From JADFMN01 sp964529975 (lineage in GTDB: Bacteria > Armatimonadota > Fimbriimonadia > Fimbriimonadales > Fimbriimonadaceae), in NCBI GenBank assembly GCA_964529975.1, contig CAZGXW010000080.1:1-8735 (forward strand): a DNA stretch of 8,735 nt. The letters run 5' to 3'. Below are positions 1-5,989 of the stretch, piece after piece (position 1 is the stretch's first letter; every line of letters starts with the position of its first letter). A program made the position numbers and the translations under genes. The notes under the pieces were generated by a model that saw only the letters and a program-made list of their open reading frames with translations, was not told the origin of the DNA and did not search any database.

Positions 1-32
1 TCCACTCCCTTACTGGTTGTCAAAGTACGCTG

Positions 33-63
33 TCTCCTTTTGAGTGACTGATGACACTATACC
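33..63 (-). promoter_or_regulatory. Candidate promoter and Shine-Dalgarno for a gene leaving the left edge
   Basis: Read on the minus strand, GGTATAGT (bases 63-56) resembles an extended -10 box, and AAAAGGAGA (41-33) is a strong Shine-Dalgarno about 15 nt further on. A TTG at 23-21 lies 10 nt after the GGAG and opens a frame that runs off the window (Thr-Thr-Ser-Lys-Gly-Val). The same bases also spell TTGACA, the consensus -35 box, so the TTG may not be a start codon. No -35 box is evident in front of the GGTATAGT. The arrangement would make the next minus-strand gene after alaS a separate, leadered transcript. Nothing can be said of its product. Confidence 0.3.
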
Positions 64-95
64 CGACTACTGTTGTCGTTTTGGGTACTTGTTCC

Positions 96-121
96 TATCG
101 GGGCAGGGCCTTCTGCCGATA
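96..121. terminator. Hairpin downstream of alaS (weak terminator candidate)
   Basis: TATCGGGGCAG (96-106) can pair with CTGCCGATA (113-121) as a 6+3 bp stem with a two-base GG bulge and a six-base loop. It lies about 170 nt after the alaS stop, before the leftward candidate promoter. There is no T-run on either strand, so it is not a canonical intrinsic terminator. It might be a transcript 3' end processed or terminated in another way. Confidence 0.22.
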
Positions 122-126
122 AGTGT

Positions 127-188
127 CGTCCGTTCATCCTTCGACCCTTCGACAGGCTCAGGGCAGGCTTGCTCAGGATGACGGACGA
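127..188. repeat. Dispersed-type inverted repeat (TTCGACAGGCTCAGG family)
   Basis: Outer arms CGTCCGTTCATCCT (127-140) and AGGATGACGGACG (175-187) are reverse complements apart from one extra T. The core between them contains the string CCTTCGACAGGCTCAGGGCA. I recognise this string, with its CATCCTGAGC/AGGATGACGG ends, as a non-coding repeat seen between genes in many unrelated bacteria. That recognition is from memory, and copy number in this genome cannot be seen here. The element lies in the non-coding stretch behind alaS and contains no plausible gene. Confidence 0.6.
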
Positions 189-252
189 TGGCTACTTGGA
201 CGGTTTCTCGCGCTCCGGGATGCCGGCTAGATGGCCGCTGCTCCGCTCGATA

Positions 253-270
253 GCGCGGGCAAGCCCGCGC
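253..270. terminator. Perfect GC hairpin just after alaS (possible terminator)
   Basis: GCGCGGGC AA GCCCGCGC is a perfect 8-bp inverted repeat (effectively 7 bp with a four-base loop), 21 nt past the alaS stop codon. A minor 4-bp hairpin CTCT-AA-AGAG lies beside it at 272-281. Its position fits transcript termination of alaS, but no U-tract follows on the minus strand, so intrinsic termination is uncertain. It could instead be part of a larger intergenic repeat covering about 195-290. Confidence 0.35.
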
Positions 271-290
271 ACTCTAAAGAGGGCTTCTTG

Positions 291-3014
291 TCACTTGACC
301 TGTGACGTGAGCACTTCCTTTGCCTTTGCGAGGGCTGCGTCGAGTTGCGCGGGATCCTTGCCGCCTGCCGTCGCGAAGTCGGGGCGACCACCGCCGCCAC
401 CACCTGCGACCTTGGCGACCTCGCCGACGAGTTTTCCTGCGTGCGCGCCTTTTGCTTTCGCGTCGTCACCGACTTTGCACACGAACGTGAGTTTGCCGTC
501 CGCGTTCAGCGACACGAGTGCGACGCGCGATGGCTGGTTATCGACGAGTCGGTCCGCGACGAGTTGCGCGTCTTTCGGATCGGCGTCTTGCATGCGCTCG
601 ATCGCGAGTTCGACTCCGTTCACGCTTTCGACGGACGCGTTCGACGCGCTACCTTGCGACGCAAGGCGCTCGCGCTTGCGCTTTTCTTCTTTGAGAGCGT
701 CGAGCGTTTTCTCAATCGCCCGCTTGATGTCGTTAGGATTCGACTTGAGGAGCGCGGCTGCTTCCTCGAGTTGTGCGCGTTGTTCGCGCACCCAATCGTA
801 CGCACCGAGCCCTGTCACCGCCTCGATGCGTCGCACGCCGGATGCTGCGCTGCTCTCGCTGGTGATCTTGAATAGTCCGATCTCGCCGGTGTTGCGCACG
901 TGGATGCCTCCGCAGAGTTCGCGGCTGAACGAGGGCTCGCTCGGCTTCATTCCACCGACCTGCACGACGCGCACGCGGTCTGCGTACTTTTCGCCGAAGA
1001 GCGCCATCGCGCCCATGTCGCGCGCGTCTTGCAGGTCGACGTCTTCGTAGATGTGCACGGGTTGCGCCTTGAGCGCCTCGTCGTTCACGATGCGCTCCAC
1101 CTCGTCGATCTCGGCGCGCGTCATCGCGTGGCCGTGCGTGAAGTCGAATCGCAGACCGTCGGGCGCGACGAGCGAGCCGGCCTGTGTGACGTGCTTACCG
1201 AGGACTTTGCGCAGGGCGGCGTGGAGGAGGTGGGTGGCCGTGTGGTTTCGGGTGATGGCCCTTCTTCGTTCGGTGTCGACGACGGCCTCGACCTTGTCGC
1301 CGGGGGCGAGTTTGCCCTCGACGACGTGGACGAACACGCCTCCCTTTTTGTGCACGTCGAGCACTGGAAGACTTGTACCGTTCCGGTTGAGGACGCCCGT
1401 GTCGGCGACCTGTCCACCGCTCTCGGCATAGAAGGGCGAGGTGTCGAGCGCGACGGCGGTGCGGCCCTCGCCGACGTCCTTGGCAGCAAGGACCTTAGCG
1501 GCCGATTTGGCGACCTCGTAGCCGACGAAGTTGGTCGGCGCGTCCGTCAACGCGCCCTCGACGTTGGCGTAGACGTTCTCCATTCCCGTAGCCGAGCGCG
1601 AACGCTCTTGGGCTTCGGTCATTGCGGCGAGATAGCCTTCGTAGTCGACCCTGAAGCCGTTCTCCTCCGCGATCTCTTGCGTGACTTCGTAAGGGAAGCC
1701 GAACGTGTCGTAGAGTTTGAACGCGGATACACCAGAAAGGACGGCGCCTTTCTTGAGGCGGCTGAGTTCTTCGCTCAACAGTTCGGAACCTGTGTCGAGC
1801 GTGCGGCGGAACTGTTCCTCTTCGTTCTTGAGCGTCTCCTTGATGACATCGCGACGCTCGTGGAGTTCGAAATAGTGGTCGCCTAGCGCTTGCACGACGC
1901 CGTCGTACGCCTTGTGCATGAACGGTTCTTGGAAACCGAGCGTGCGCACGCCTTTGAGGACTGCGCGGCGGATCAACCTTCTGAGAACGTATCCGCGTCC
2001 TGTGTTGCTGGGAAGCACGCCGTCCGCGATGCAGAACGACGCGCTGCGCAGGTGGTCGGCGACGATTCGGATCGCTGTGTCGGTCTTTTCGTCGGAGCCA
2101 TATCGAACACCCCCACCCTTTCCCTCCCCCAAGGGGGAGGGACTTGTAGCGGCGCCCTCAACGGCACGAATGATCGGTGTGAACGCGTCGGTGTCGTATA
2201 CGGACATGAAACCGCCGAGGACGGCGGCGGTGCGTTCGAGACCCATTCCCGTGTCTACCGACTGGAACGGCAGCGGCGGCATGCCTTTCTTCTCGTAGCC
2301 CTTGTCCGGGCGCGCCTTGTCGCGCAGTTCGCCTTGCCACTCGTACTGGATGAAGACGTCGTTCCAGATCTCGAGCCAGCGTCCTTGCGCCTCGTCGCGG
2401 AGGTAGTCCTTGACGGTGTACTTTCCCGTGGGCGGATCGGTCTTGCCGGTCCAATAGAACATCTCGCTGTTCGGGCCGCACGGGCCGGGCGGGCCGCTGC
2501 TGAAGGCGCCCGCGGGCCAGTAGTTGGTGGCCTCTCCCAGGCGAAAGACGCGGTTGGCGGGGTCGATGCCGACGCTCTTGAGGTGCGCGGCCCAGCATGC
2601 GTAGGCCTCGTCGTCCTCGCTGAAGACGGTGAAGGCGAGGCGGTGGGGGTCTAGCGCCAACCATTCGGTGGAAGTGAGGAACTCCCACGAGTAGGCGATC
2701 GCCTCTTTCTTGAAGTAGTCGCCGAACGAGAAGTTGCCGAGCATCTCGAAGAACGTGAGGTGGCTGAGGTTGCCGACGCTCTCGATGTCGCCTGTGCGGA
2801 GGCACTTTTGGGCTGTGATGAGGCGCTTGTTGGGCGGCTGCGCGACGCCCCGGAAATATGGCTTGAACTGCACCATGCCTGCTCCGTTGAAAAGGAGGGA
2901 CTCGTCCAGGCGGCCCGTGACGTCATAGGGCACGAGCGACCCCGAGGGGTGCTCTTGGTGGCCTTTCGTCTTGAAGAACGCGAGGTACTTCTGGCGCAGT
3001 TCGCGGACGTTCAT
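291..3014 (-). CDS. alaS: Alanyl-tRNA synthetase
   Basis: Cytoplasmic class II enzyme that charges tRNA-Ala with alanine and hydrolyses mischarged Ser/Gly-tRNA-Ala. The 907-residue product shows the full architecture. The aminoacylation core has FFEMLGNFSFGDYFK (residues 88-102) and the motif 3 segment DTGMGLERT (254-262). The class-specific helix region has DGVLPSNTGRGYVLRR (331-346). The editing domain zinc site is HTATH (591-595) with CGGIH (701-705). A charged coiled-coil linker spans about 745-785, and the C-Ala/DHHA1 domain has GGGGGGRPDF (871-880). The family is usually about 870-880 residues; much of the excess is a proline/glycine insertion at about 288-304 encoded by a palindromic repeat. 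The ATG at 3014 begins exactly at the conserved N-terminus (MNVRELRQKYLAFF). No Shine-Dalgarno precedes it, and a -10-like TACACT ends 11 nt upstream, so a very short or absent leader is likely. The gene reads intact, with all key residues present. Confidence 0.98.
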   Translation of the reverse strand: MNVRELRQKYLAFFKTKGHQEHPSGSLVPYDVTGRLDESLLFNGAGMVQFKPYFRGVAQPPNKRLITAQKCLRTGDIESVGNLSHLTFFEMLGNFSFGDYFKKEAIAYSWEFLTSTEWLALDPHRLAFTVFSEDDEAYACWAAHLKSVGIDPANRVFRLGEATNYWPAGAFSSGPPGPCGPNSEMFYWTGKTDPPTGKYTVKDYLRDEAQGRWLEIWNDVFIQYEWQGELRDKARPDKGYEKKGMPPLPFQSVDTGMGLERTAAVLGGFMSVYDTDAFTPIIRAVEGAATSPSPLGEGKGGGVRYGSDEKTDTAIRIVADHLRSASFCIADGVLPSNTGRGYVLRRLIRRAVLKGVRTLGFQEPFMHKAYDGVVQALGDHYFELHERRDVIKETLKNEEEQFRRTLDTGSELLSEELSRLKKGAVLSGVSAFKLYDTFGFPYEVTQEIAEENGFRVDYEGYLAAMTEAQERSRSATGMENVYANVEGALTDAPTNFVGYEVAKSAAKVLAAKDVGEGRTAVALDTSPFYAESGGQVADTGVLNRNGTSLPVLDVHKKGGVFVHVVEGKLAPGDKVEAVVDTERRRAITRNHTATHLLHAALRKVLGKHVTQAGSLVAPDGLRFDFTHGHAMTRAEIDEVERIVNDEALKAQPVHIYEDVDLQDARDMGAMALFGEKYADRVRVVQVGGMKPSEPSFSRELCGGIHVRNTGEIGLFKITSESSAASGVRRIEAVTGLGAYDWVREQRAQLEEAAALLKSNPNDIKRAIEKTLDALKEEKRKRERLASQGSASNASVESVNGVELAIERMQDADPKDAQLVADRLVDNQPSRVALVSLNADGKLTFVCKVGDDAKAKGAHAGKLVGEVAKVAGGGGGGRPDFATAGGKDPAQLDAALAKAKEVLTSQVK
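2106..2144. repeat. Palindromic G/C repeat inserted in-frame in alaS
   Basis: TCCCTCCCCC (2121-2130), AA, then GGGGGAGGGA (2133-2142) form a perfect 10-bp-arm palindrome. On the alaS strand it is followed by AAAGGGTGGGGGTG. This has the form of the common intergenic TCCCTCCCCCTTGGGGGAGGG repeat, which yields peptides of the SPLGEG type when translated. Here it encodes SPSPLGEGKGGG (residues 291-302) without breaking the frame. It lies in a poorly conserved loop between the DTDAF segment and DEKTDTAIRIVADHLR, where other AlaRS proteins have a short connector such as an LTGKKY-like stretch. Exact insertion borders cannot be fixed without a close relative lacking it. Confidence 0.75.
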
Positions 3015-3025
3015 GCGTTGGTCCG

Positions 3026-3037
3026 AGTGTACCGGTG
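3026..3037 (-). promoter_or_regulatory. Putative alaS -10 element (CACCGGTACACT)
   Basis: On the minus strand CACCGGTACACT ends 11 nt before the alaS ATG. TACACT fits a -10 hexamer (compare TATAAT) and GG before it gives an extended look. Transcription starting 6-8 nt later would leave a leader of only about 3-5 nt. No Shine-Dalgarno is present, and no -35 match can be seen in the G/C-rich stretch upstream. The identical 12-mer occurs in front of the gene at 4095. Confidence 0.45.
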
Positions 3038-3062
3038 GGGGTGGGGAGGGAGCGGGAGCGGG
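3037..3062 (+). other. G-quadruplex-type G-run tract upstream of alaS
   Basis: Five G-runs (5, 4, 3, 3 and 3 G) separated by T, A, AGC and AGC satisfy the usual G3+N1-7 quadruplex pattern. The tract abuts the assembly gap and lies immediately upstream of the alaS -10 box, on the template strand for alaS. Its GGTGGGGGTG start also matches the tail of the repeat inside alaS, so it may be part of a second repeat copy truncated by the gap. Confidence 0.5.
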
Positions 3063-3162
3063 NNNNNNNNNNNNNNNNNNNNNNNNNNNNNNNNNNNNNN
3101 NNNNNNNNNNNNNNNNNNNNNNNNNNNNNNNNNNNNNNNNNNNNNNNNNNNNNNNNNNNNNN
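3063..3162. other. Assembly gap (100 N)
   Basis: Exactly 100 N, the usual placeholder for a scaffold gap of unknown size. It separates alaS from the secreted protein gene; both face left. The flanks are a G-run tract on the left and GAGCCGCGCCCTCCAATGGG on the right, both repeat-like. The true distance between the two genes, and whether anything lies between them, is unknown. Confidence 0.97.
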
Positions 3163-3188
3163 GAGCCGCGCCCTCCAATGGGGGCACG

Positions 3189-4040
3189 TCAGCCGCGGAC
3201 GGCTTTGGTCCAAGGGTCGATCATGGATTGGCCGCCGAAGAAGAACGACACGACCTGCTCCCCATTCGACGAGATGCGTCGCAGTTCGCGGCCGAGCGTC
3301 GAGCCGCCCGACTGGTGGACGACGAGGAAGTCCGGCGTCACGACCACGACGAGGCCCGAGTACTTGTCGCCAAGCACGTCGGTCGCGTCTGGGTATGAGC
3401 GAAGAACGTTTCGCCACGAGACCTCTTTGTTGTCGAAGGGCGGGTTGTTCGTCGGCGAGGCTTCTGGGATAACGACCTCTGCCCGATGGGAACCCTGCTT
3501 GAGCGCAGCGTGGAACTCCCAGCGGCCCTCGTTCCGCAGGTAGCCCCAATCGTACGGGTCGACCGTCTCGGGCAGGCCGAGCGCAGCGTTCTTCTCCCTC
3601 ACTCTGCGCGCGGCGTCGGCGACCTGGATGCGGTGGGATGATCGAAGTTGGGACTCGAGGGTCATGGTCTCGAGGTCGGAGATGCGGAGGACGAGGCGGC
3701 TGAACCGCGTGAACTCTGGCTGTCCGTCGATGGTCGCGTCGACTTCGAGGCCGATGTACGCCTGTCCCATCCAAGCCACGCGGTGCTTGGTGAACGTCGT
3801 CGTGCTACTGACCCTTGTCGTCAGGGTCTTGCCGTCCGTGGTGATCGGCTGGACGGCCTCCTTGACCGGCAGGAGGAGCACACCCTTCTTCTCGGCTTGC
3901 ACGATCGCGACGCCCTTCCTTGCCACGAGCACGCTGCGATAGTTGCCGTCCTTGTCGCGCAGACCGAAGAGGACCGCCGTGTCCTCGGCGGAGGCAAAGG
4001 CCGCCACCAGAGCGGCTGTGACCGCGACGATCGCTCGCAT
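3189..4040 (-). CDS. Secreted protein of unknown function
   Basis: I do not recognise a family for this 283-residue product. The N-terminus is a clear Sec signal peptide: Met-Arg, a hydrophobic stretch rich in Ala/Val/Leu (residues 3-16), then a type I site ASA|ED after residue 18. No lipobox cysteine or later membrane helix is seen, so it is probably periplasmic or exported. The mature part looks beta-rich (for example KYSGLVVVVTPDFLVVHQ, 226-243), with a charged, probably helical stretch around 130-155, and contains no cysteine, which argues against disulfides or metal-cysteine sites. The frame stays open upstream to 4352, but the ATG at 4040 is chosen because the signal peptide starts there and a -10-like CATACT ends 7 nt before it. 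It is divergent from the DUF6614-like gene across 54 bp and lies upstream of alaS across the sequence gap. A link to either neighbour is unproven. Confidence 0.85.
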   Translation of the reverse strand: MRAIVAVTAALVAAFASAEDTAVLFGLRDKDGNYRSVLVARKGVAIVQAEKKGVLLLPVKEAVQPITTDGKTLTTRVSSTTTFTKHRVAWMGQAYIGLEVDATIDGQPEFTRFSRLVLRISDLETMTLESQLRSSHRIQVADAARRVREKNAALGLPETVDPYDWGYLRNEGRWEFHAALKQGSHRAEVVIPEASPTNNPPFDNKEVSWRNVLRSYPDATDVLGDKYSGLVVVVTPDFLVVHQSGGSTLGRELRRISSNGEQVVSFFFGGQSMIDPWTKAVRG

Positions 4041-4047
4041 ACCTATG

Positions 4048-4053
4048 AGTATG
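4048..4053 (-). promoter_or_regulatory. Putative -10 box of the secreted protein gene
   Basis: CATACT on the minus strand ends 7 nt before the ATG at 4040, the distance expected if transcription starts at or next to the A of the start codon. No Shine-Dalgarno precedes the gene. A -35 box is not evident at the expected spacing (TACCGG). The call rests mainly on position and on the parallel arrangement at alaS and at the divergent gene. Confidence 0.35.
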
Positions 4054-4080
4054 ACGACGCAGAATGGGCACCGGTACACT
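4051..4080 (+). promoter_or_regulatory. Putative promoter of the DUF6614-like/flavoprotein unit
   Basis: ATGACG (4051-4056, four of six matches to TTGACA) is 18 nt from TACACT (4075-4080), which lies within CACCGGTACACT (4069-4080). That 12-mer is identical to the one in front of alaS. The -10 box ends 14 nt before the ATG at 4095, predicting a leader of roughly 7 nt, and no Shine-Dalgarno is seen. The element overlaps the leftward -10 box of the divergent gene, so the two promoters would compete for polymerase or be co-regulated. Confidence 0.5.
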
Positions 4081-4094
4081 TTGTTCGGGCTGCC

Positions 4095-4430
4095 ATGAAC
4101 TACTACGACATCTGGGTGAACCTGAAGCCGGGCGTGAACGACATGGAGTTTGTGAGGGCGGTGCGGGCGTACCTCGACCTTTTGGTGGAGGAGGGCGACA
4201 TGGCAGGCTATTCGCTGCGTCGCCGAAAACTGGGCTTCGGCCCGGACGGCCTCGGAGAGTTCAGCATCTCGTTGCGCTTTGAGAGCCTTGCGCAGATCGA
4301 CGAGGCATTCTTCGACGTGGCCCGCCGGGCCGGAAAGATGGAAGAACTGCACGCGGCGGTGTTCATGAAGGTGACGGACTTTCGATCGGCCCTTTATCGC
4401 GACTTTCCCGACGCGGTCCGAGAAGCGTGA
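4095..4430 (+). CDS. Small conserved protein, DUF6614-like
   Basis: A 111-residue soluble protein without signal peptide or membrane helix. The sequence YDIWVNLKPGV (residues 4-14), the RRRKLGFGPDGLGEF block (42-56) and the C-terminal KVTDFRSALYRDFPDAVRE (92-110) match my memory of the uncharacterised family DUF6614; this is recall, not a search. The residue pattern suggests strand-helix-strand-strand-helix-strand, a ferredoxin-like fold of the dimeric alpha/beta-barrel kind: strand about 3-10, helix 16-34, strands 37-46 and 55-62, helix 65-81, strand 86-94. The ATG at 4095 is chosen because the family N-terminus begins there; the open frame upstream is antisense to the neighbouring gene. Its stop overlaps the start of the flavoprotein gene in GTGA, so the two are almost certainly co-translated. 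Function unknown; a role alongside the flavoenzyme is inference. Confidence 0.85.
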   Translation: MNYYDIWVNLKPGVNDMEFVRAVRAYLDLLVEEGDMAGYSLRRRKLGFGPDGLGEFSISLRFESLAQIDEAFFDVARRAGKMEELHAAVFMKVTDFRSALYRDFPDAVREA

Positions 4431-5989
4431 AGGACTGCGACCTGCTGATCGTAGGCGGCGGGACGGGAGGCTGTGCCGCGGCTTTGACCGCGTGTTCGCT
4501 GGGTTTGCGCGTGGTGATGACAGAGCCGAACGAGTGGATCGGCGGGCAGTTGACTTCGCAGTGTGTTCCTCCGGACGAGAACCCTTGGATCGAGGAGCGC
4601 GGCGCGTGCTCGCTGACGTATTGGGAGTTTCGTCGGGGAGTGCGAGAGTGGTATCGGCGGGAGGGGTCGCTGACTACTGGAGCGCAGGCGGAGCCTGCCT
4701 TGAACCCAGGAGGCGGGTGGGTGAGCAAGTTGTGCCACCGGCCAGACGTGGCGCACTCCGTGCTCCAGAGGATGCTCCAGCCGCACGTCGATTCGGGCTT
4801 GTTGGGCGTGCAGACCGGGTGGACGCCCGTCGGATGTTCGGTCGCCGGGGATCGCGTGGATGCGGTGTCCTTTGTGAACCGGGATGGTGTGCGGTATGAA
4901 GTGGCCGCGCGGTTCTGTCTGGACGCCACGGAGACAGGAGACGTCTTGCCCTTGGCCGGCGTTGAGTACGTGGTTGGCGCAGAAGCGAAGTCCGAGACCG
5001 GCGAGCCGCACGCGGTCGAAGTCGGCCAGCCAGAAAACGTTCAGGGGCACACGTGGTGCGCGATCGTTGGATTCGACGCGGGCAGGTCGCACGTCATCGA
5101 GAAGCCGCGAGAGTACGAGTTCTGGCGGTCGCACCAACCAAGAGGTTGGCCCTGCGAACTGCTCAGTTACAAGATGCTCCACGTCCAACGCGGGAACGTG
5201 ATCGACTTCCCCTTGTTCGGCAATAACGGGTTCAACCTGTTCTCGTATCGGCAGGTGGTGGATGGTTCGAAGCACACGGACGGCCGCGAGGACGCCACGG
5301 TCATGAACTGGCCGATGAACGACTATTACCTGGGGTCGGTGCTCGACGTTCCACCCGAGGTTGCTGCAGAGCGGTTCGAATCGTCGCGCCAATTGACGCT
5401 CTCGATGCTGTACTGGCTTCAGACGGAGGCGCCACGCCACGACGGAGGGGTCGGCTACCCCGAACTACGGTTGCGGCCCGACCTGACGGGGACCGAGGAC
5501 GGGCTGGCGCAGGCGCCGTACATCCGGGAGTCGCGGCGGATCAGGGCGTGCTTCACGGTCTTGGAGCAACACGTTTCGGCTGCGGCCAACCCCGGGGCTG
5601 ACCGTGCGGTGGAGTTCGCGGACTCGGTCGGGATTGGGGCATACCGACTGGATCTGCACCCGGCCTGCAACGGGGCAGGGACGATCGACCTTTCGTCTCT
5701 TCCGTTCCAGATCCCTTTAGGTTGTCTTGTTCCGGTGCGCATGACGAACTTGCTTCCCGCATGCAAGAACATCGGTGTCACCCACATAACAAACGGGTGC
5801 TATCGTTTGCACCCGGTGGAGTGGAACATCGGCGAGGCGGCAGCGGCACTCGCGCACGTCTGTCTGCGCGACGGCGTGACGCCGCAGAAGGTGTGGAGCG
5901 ATGCGGGCCGCGTGATGGACTTGCAGATTCTGCTCGCGGGACTCGGCGTGATGGTGACGTGGGGCGACATCAAGACGCGCGCACTGTGA
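4427..5989 (+). CDS. FAD-dependent oxidoreductase (FAD_oxidored type)
   Basis: A 520-residue flavoprotein with an N-terminal Rossmann FAD site: DLLIVGGGTGG (residues 5-15, GxGxxG at 10-15), the ribose-binding acidic residue E33 at the end of the second strand, and IGGQLTSQ (38-45). The second dinucleotide-domain segment is DATETGDVLPLAG (166-178). Further family-type segments are PYIRESRRI (364-372) and, near the C-terminus, LLPACKNIGVTH (442-453) followed by VEWNIGEAAAALA (464-476), which closes the FAD pocket. This order fits Pfam FAD_oxidored (PF12831) proteins; the substrate is unknown. There is no signal peptide, so it is probably cytoplasmic. The start is GTG at 4427, overlapping the TGA of the upstream gene by four bases, which implies translational coupling. 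Its last 20 nt overlap the 3' end of lpxC, transcribed the other way. Fused heme or other domains are absent. Confidence 0.9.
   Translation: MKDCDLLIVGGGTGGCAAALTACSLGLRVVMTEPNEWIGGQLTSQCVPPDENPWIEERGACSLTYWEFRRGVREWYRREGSLTTGAQAEPALNPGGGWVSKLCHRPDVAHSVLQRMLQPHVDSGLLGVQTGWTPVGCSVAGDRVDAVSFVNRDGVRYEVAARFCLDATETGDVLPLAGVEYVVGAEAKSETGEPHAVEVGQPENVQGHTWCAIVGFDAGRSHVIEKPREYEFWRSHQPRGWPCELLSYKMLHVQRGNVIDFPLFGNNGFNLFSYRQVVDGSKHTDGREDATVMNWPMNDYYLGSVLDVPPEVAAERFESSRQLTLSMLYWLQTEAPRHDGGVGYPELRLRPDLTGTEDGLAQAPYIRESRRIRACFTVLEQHVSAAANPGADRAVEFADSVGIGAYRLDLHPACNGAGTIDLSSLPFQIPLGCLVPVRMTNLLPACKNIGVTHITNGCYRLHPVEWNIGEAAAALAHVCLRDGVTPQKVWSDAGRVMDLQILLAGLGVMVTWGDIKTRAL

Noticed and set aside
73..1050. Plus-strand open frame crossing the non-coding region and the alaS 3' end
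   Set aside because: It runs through the inverted repeat and antisense to the alaS C-terminal domain. Its Ser/Pro/Arg-rich translation matches nothing.
2106..2144. Palindrome in alaS as a terminator or as evidence for a pseudogene
   Set aside because: The frame is preserved, all catalytic, editing and zinc residues follow downstream, and no T-run accompanies the hairpin.
900..2654. Long plus-strand open frames antisense to alaS (about 328 and 254 codons)
   Set aside because: They are mirror frames of a high-GC gene. Their translations are rich in Arg, Val, Asp and Ala with no family motifs, while the minus-strand frame is an unmistakable AlaRS.
3063..3162. A possible gene or RNA between alaS and the secreted protein
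   Set aside because: Only 100 N of placeholder sequence is present; nothing can be supported.
3648..4094. Upstream extension of the DUF6614-like gene to a start at 3648
   Set aside because: The extension is antisense to a gene with a clear signal peptide, and the family-like N-terminus begins at the ATG at 4095.
4041..4352. Upstream extension of the secreted protein gene to 4352
   Set aside because: It would bury the signal peptide in the middle of the protein and run antisense through the DUF6614-like gene.
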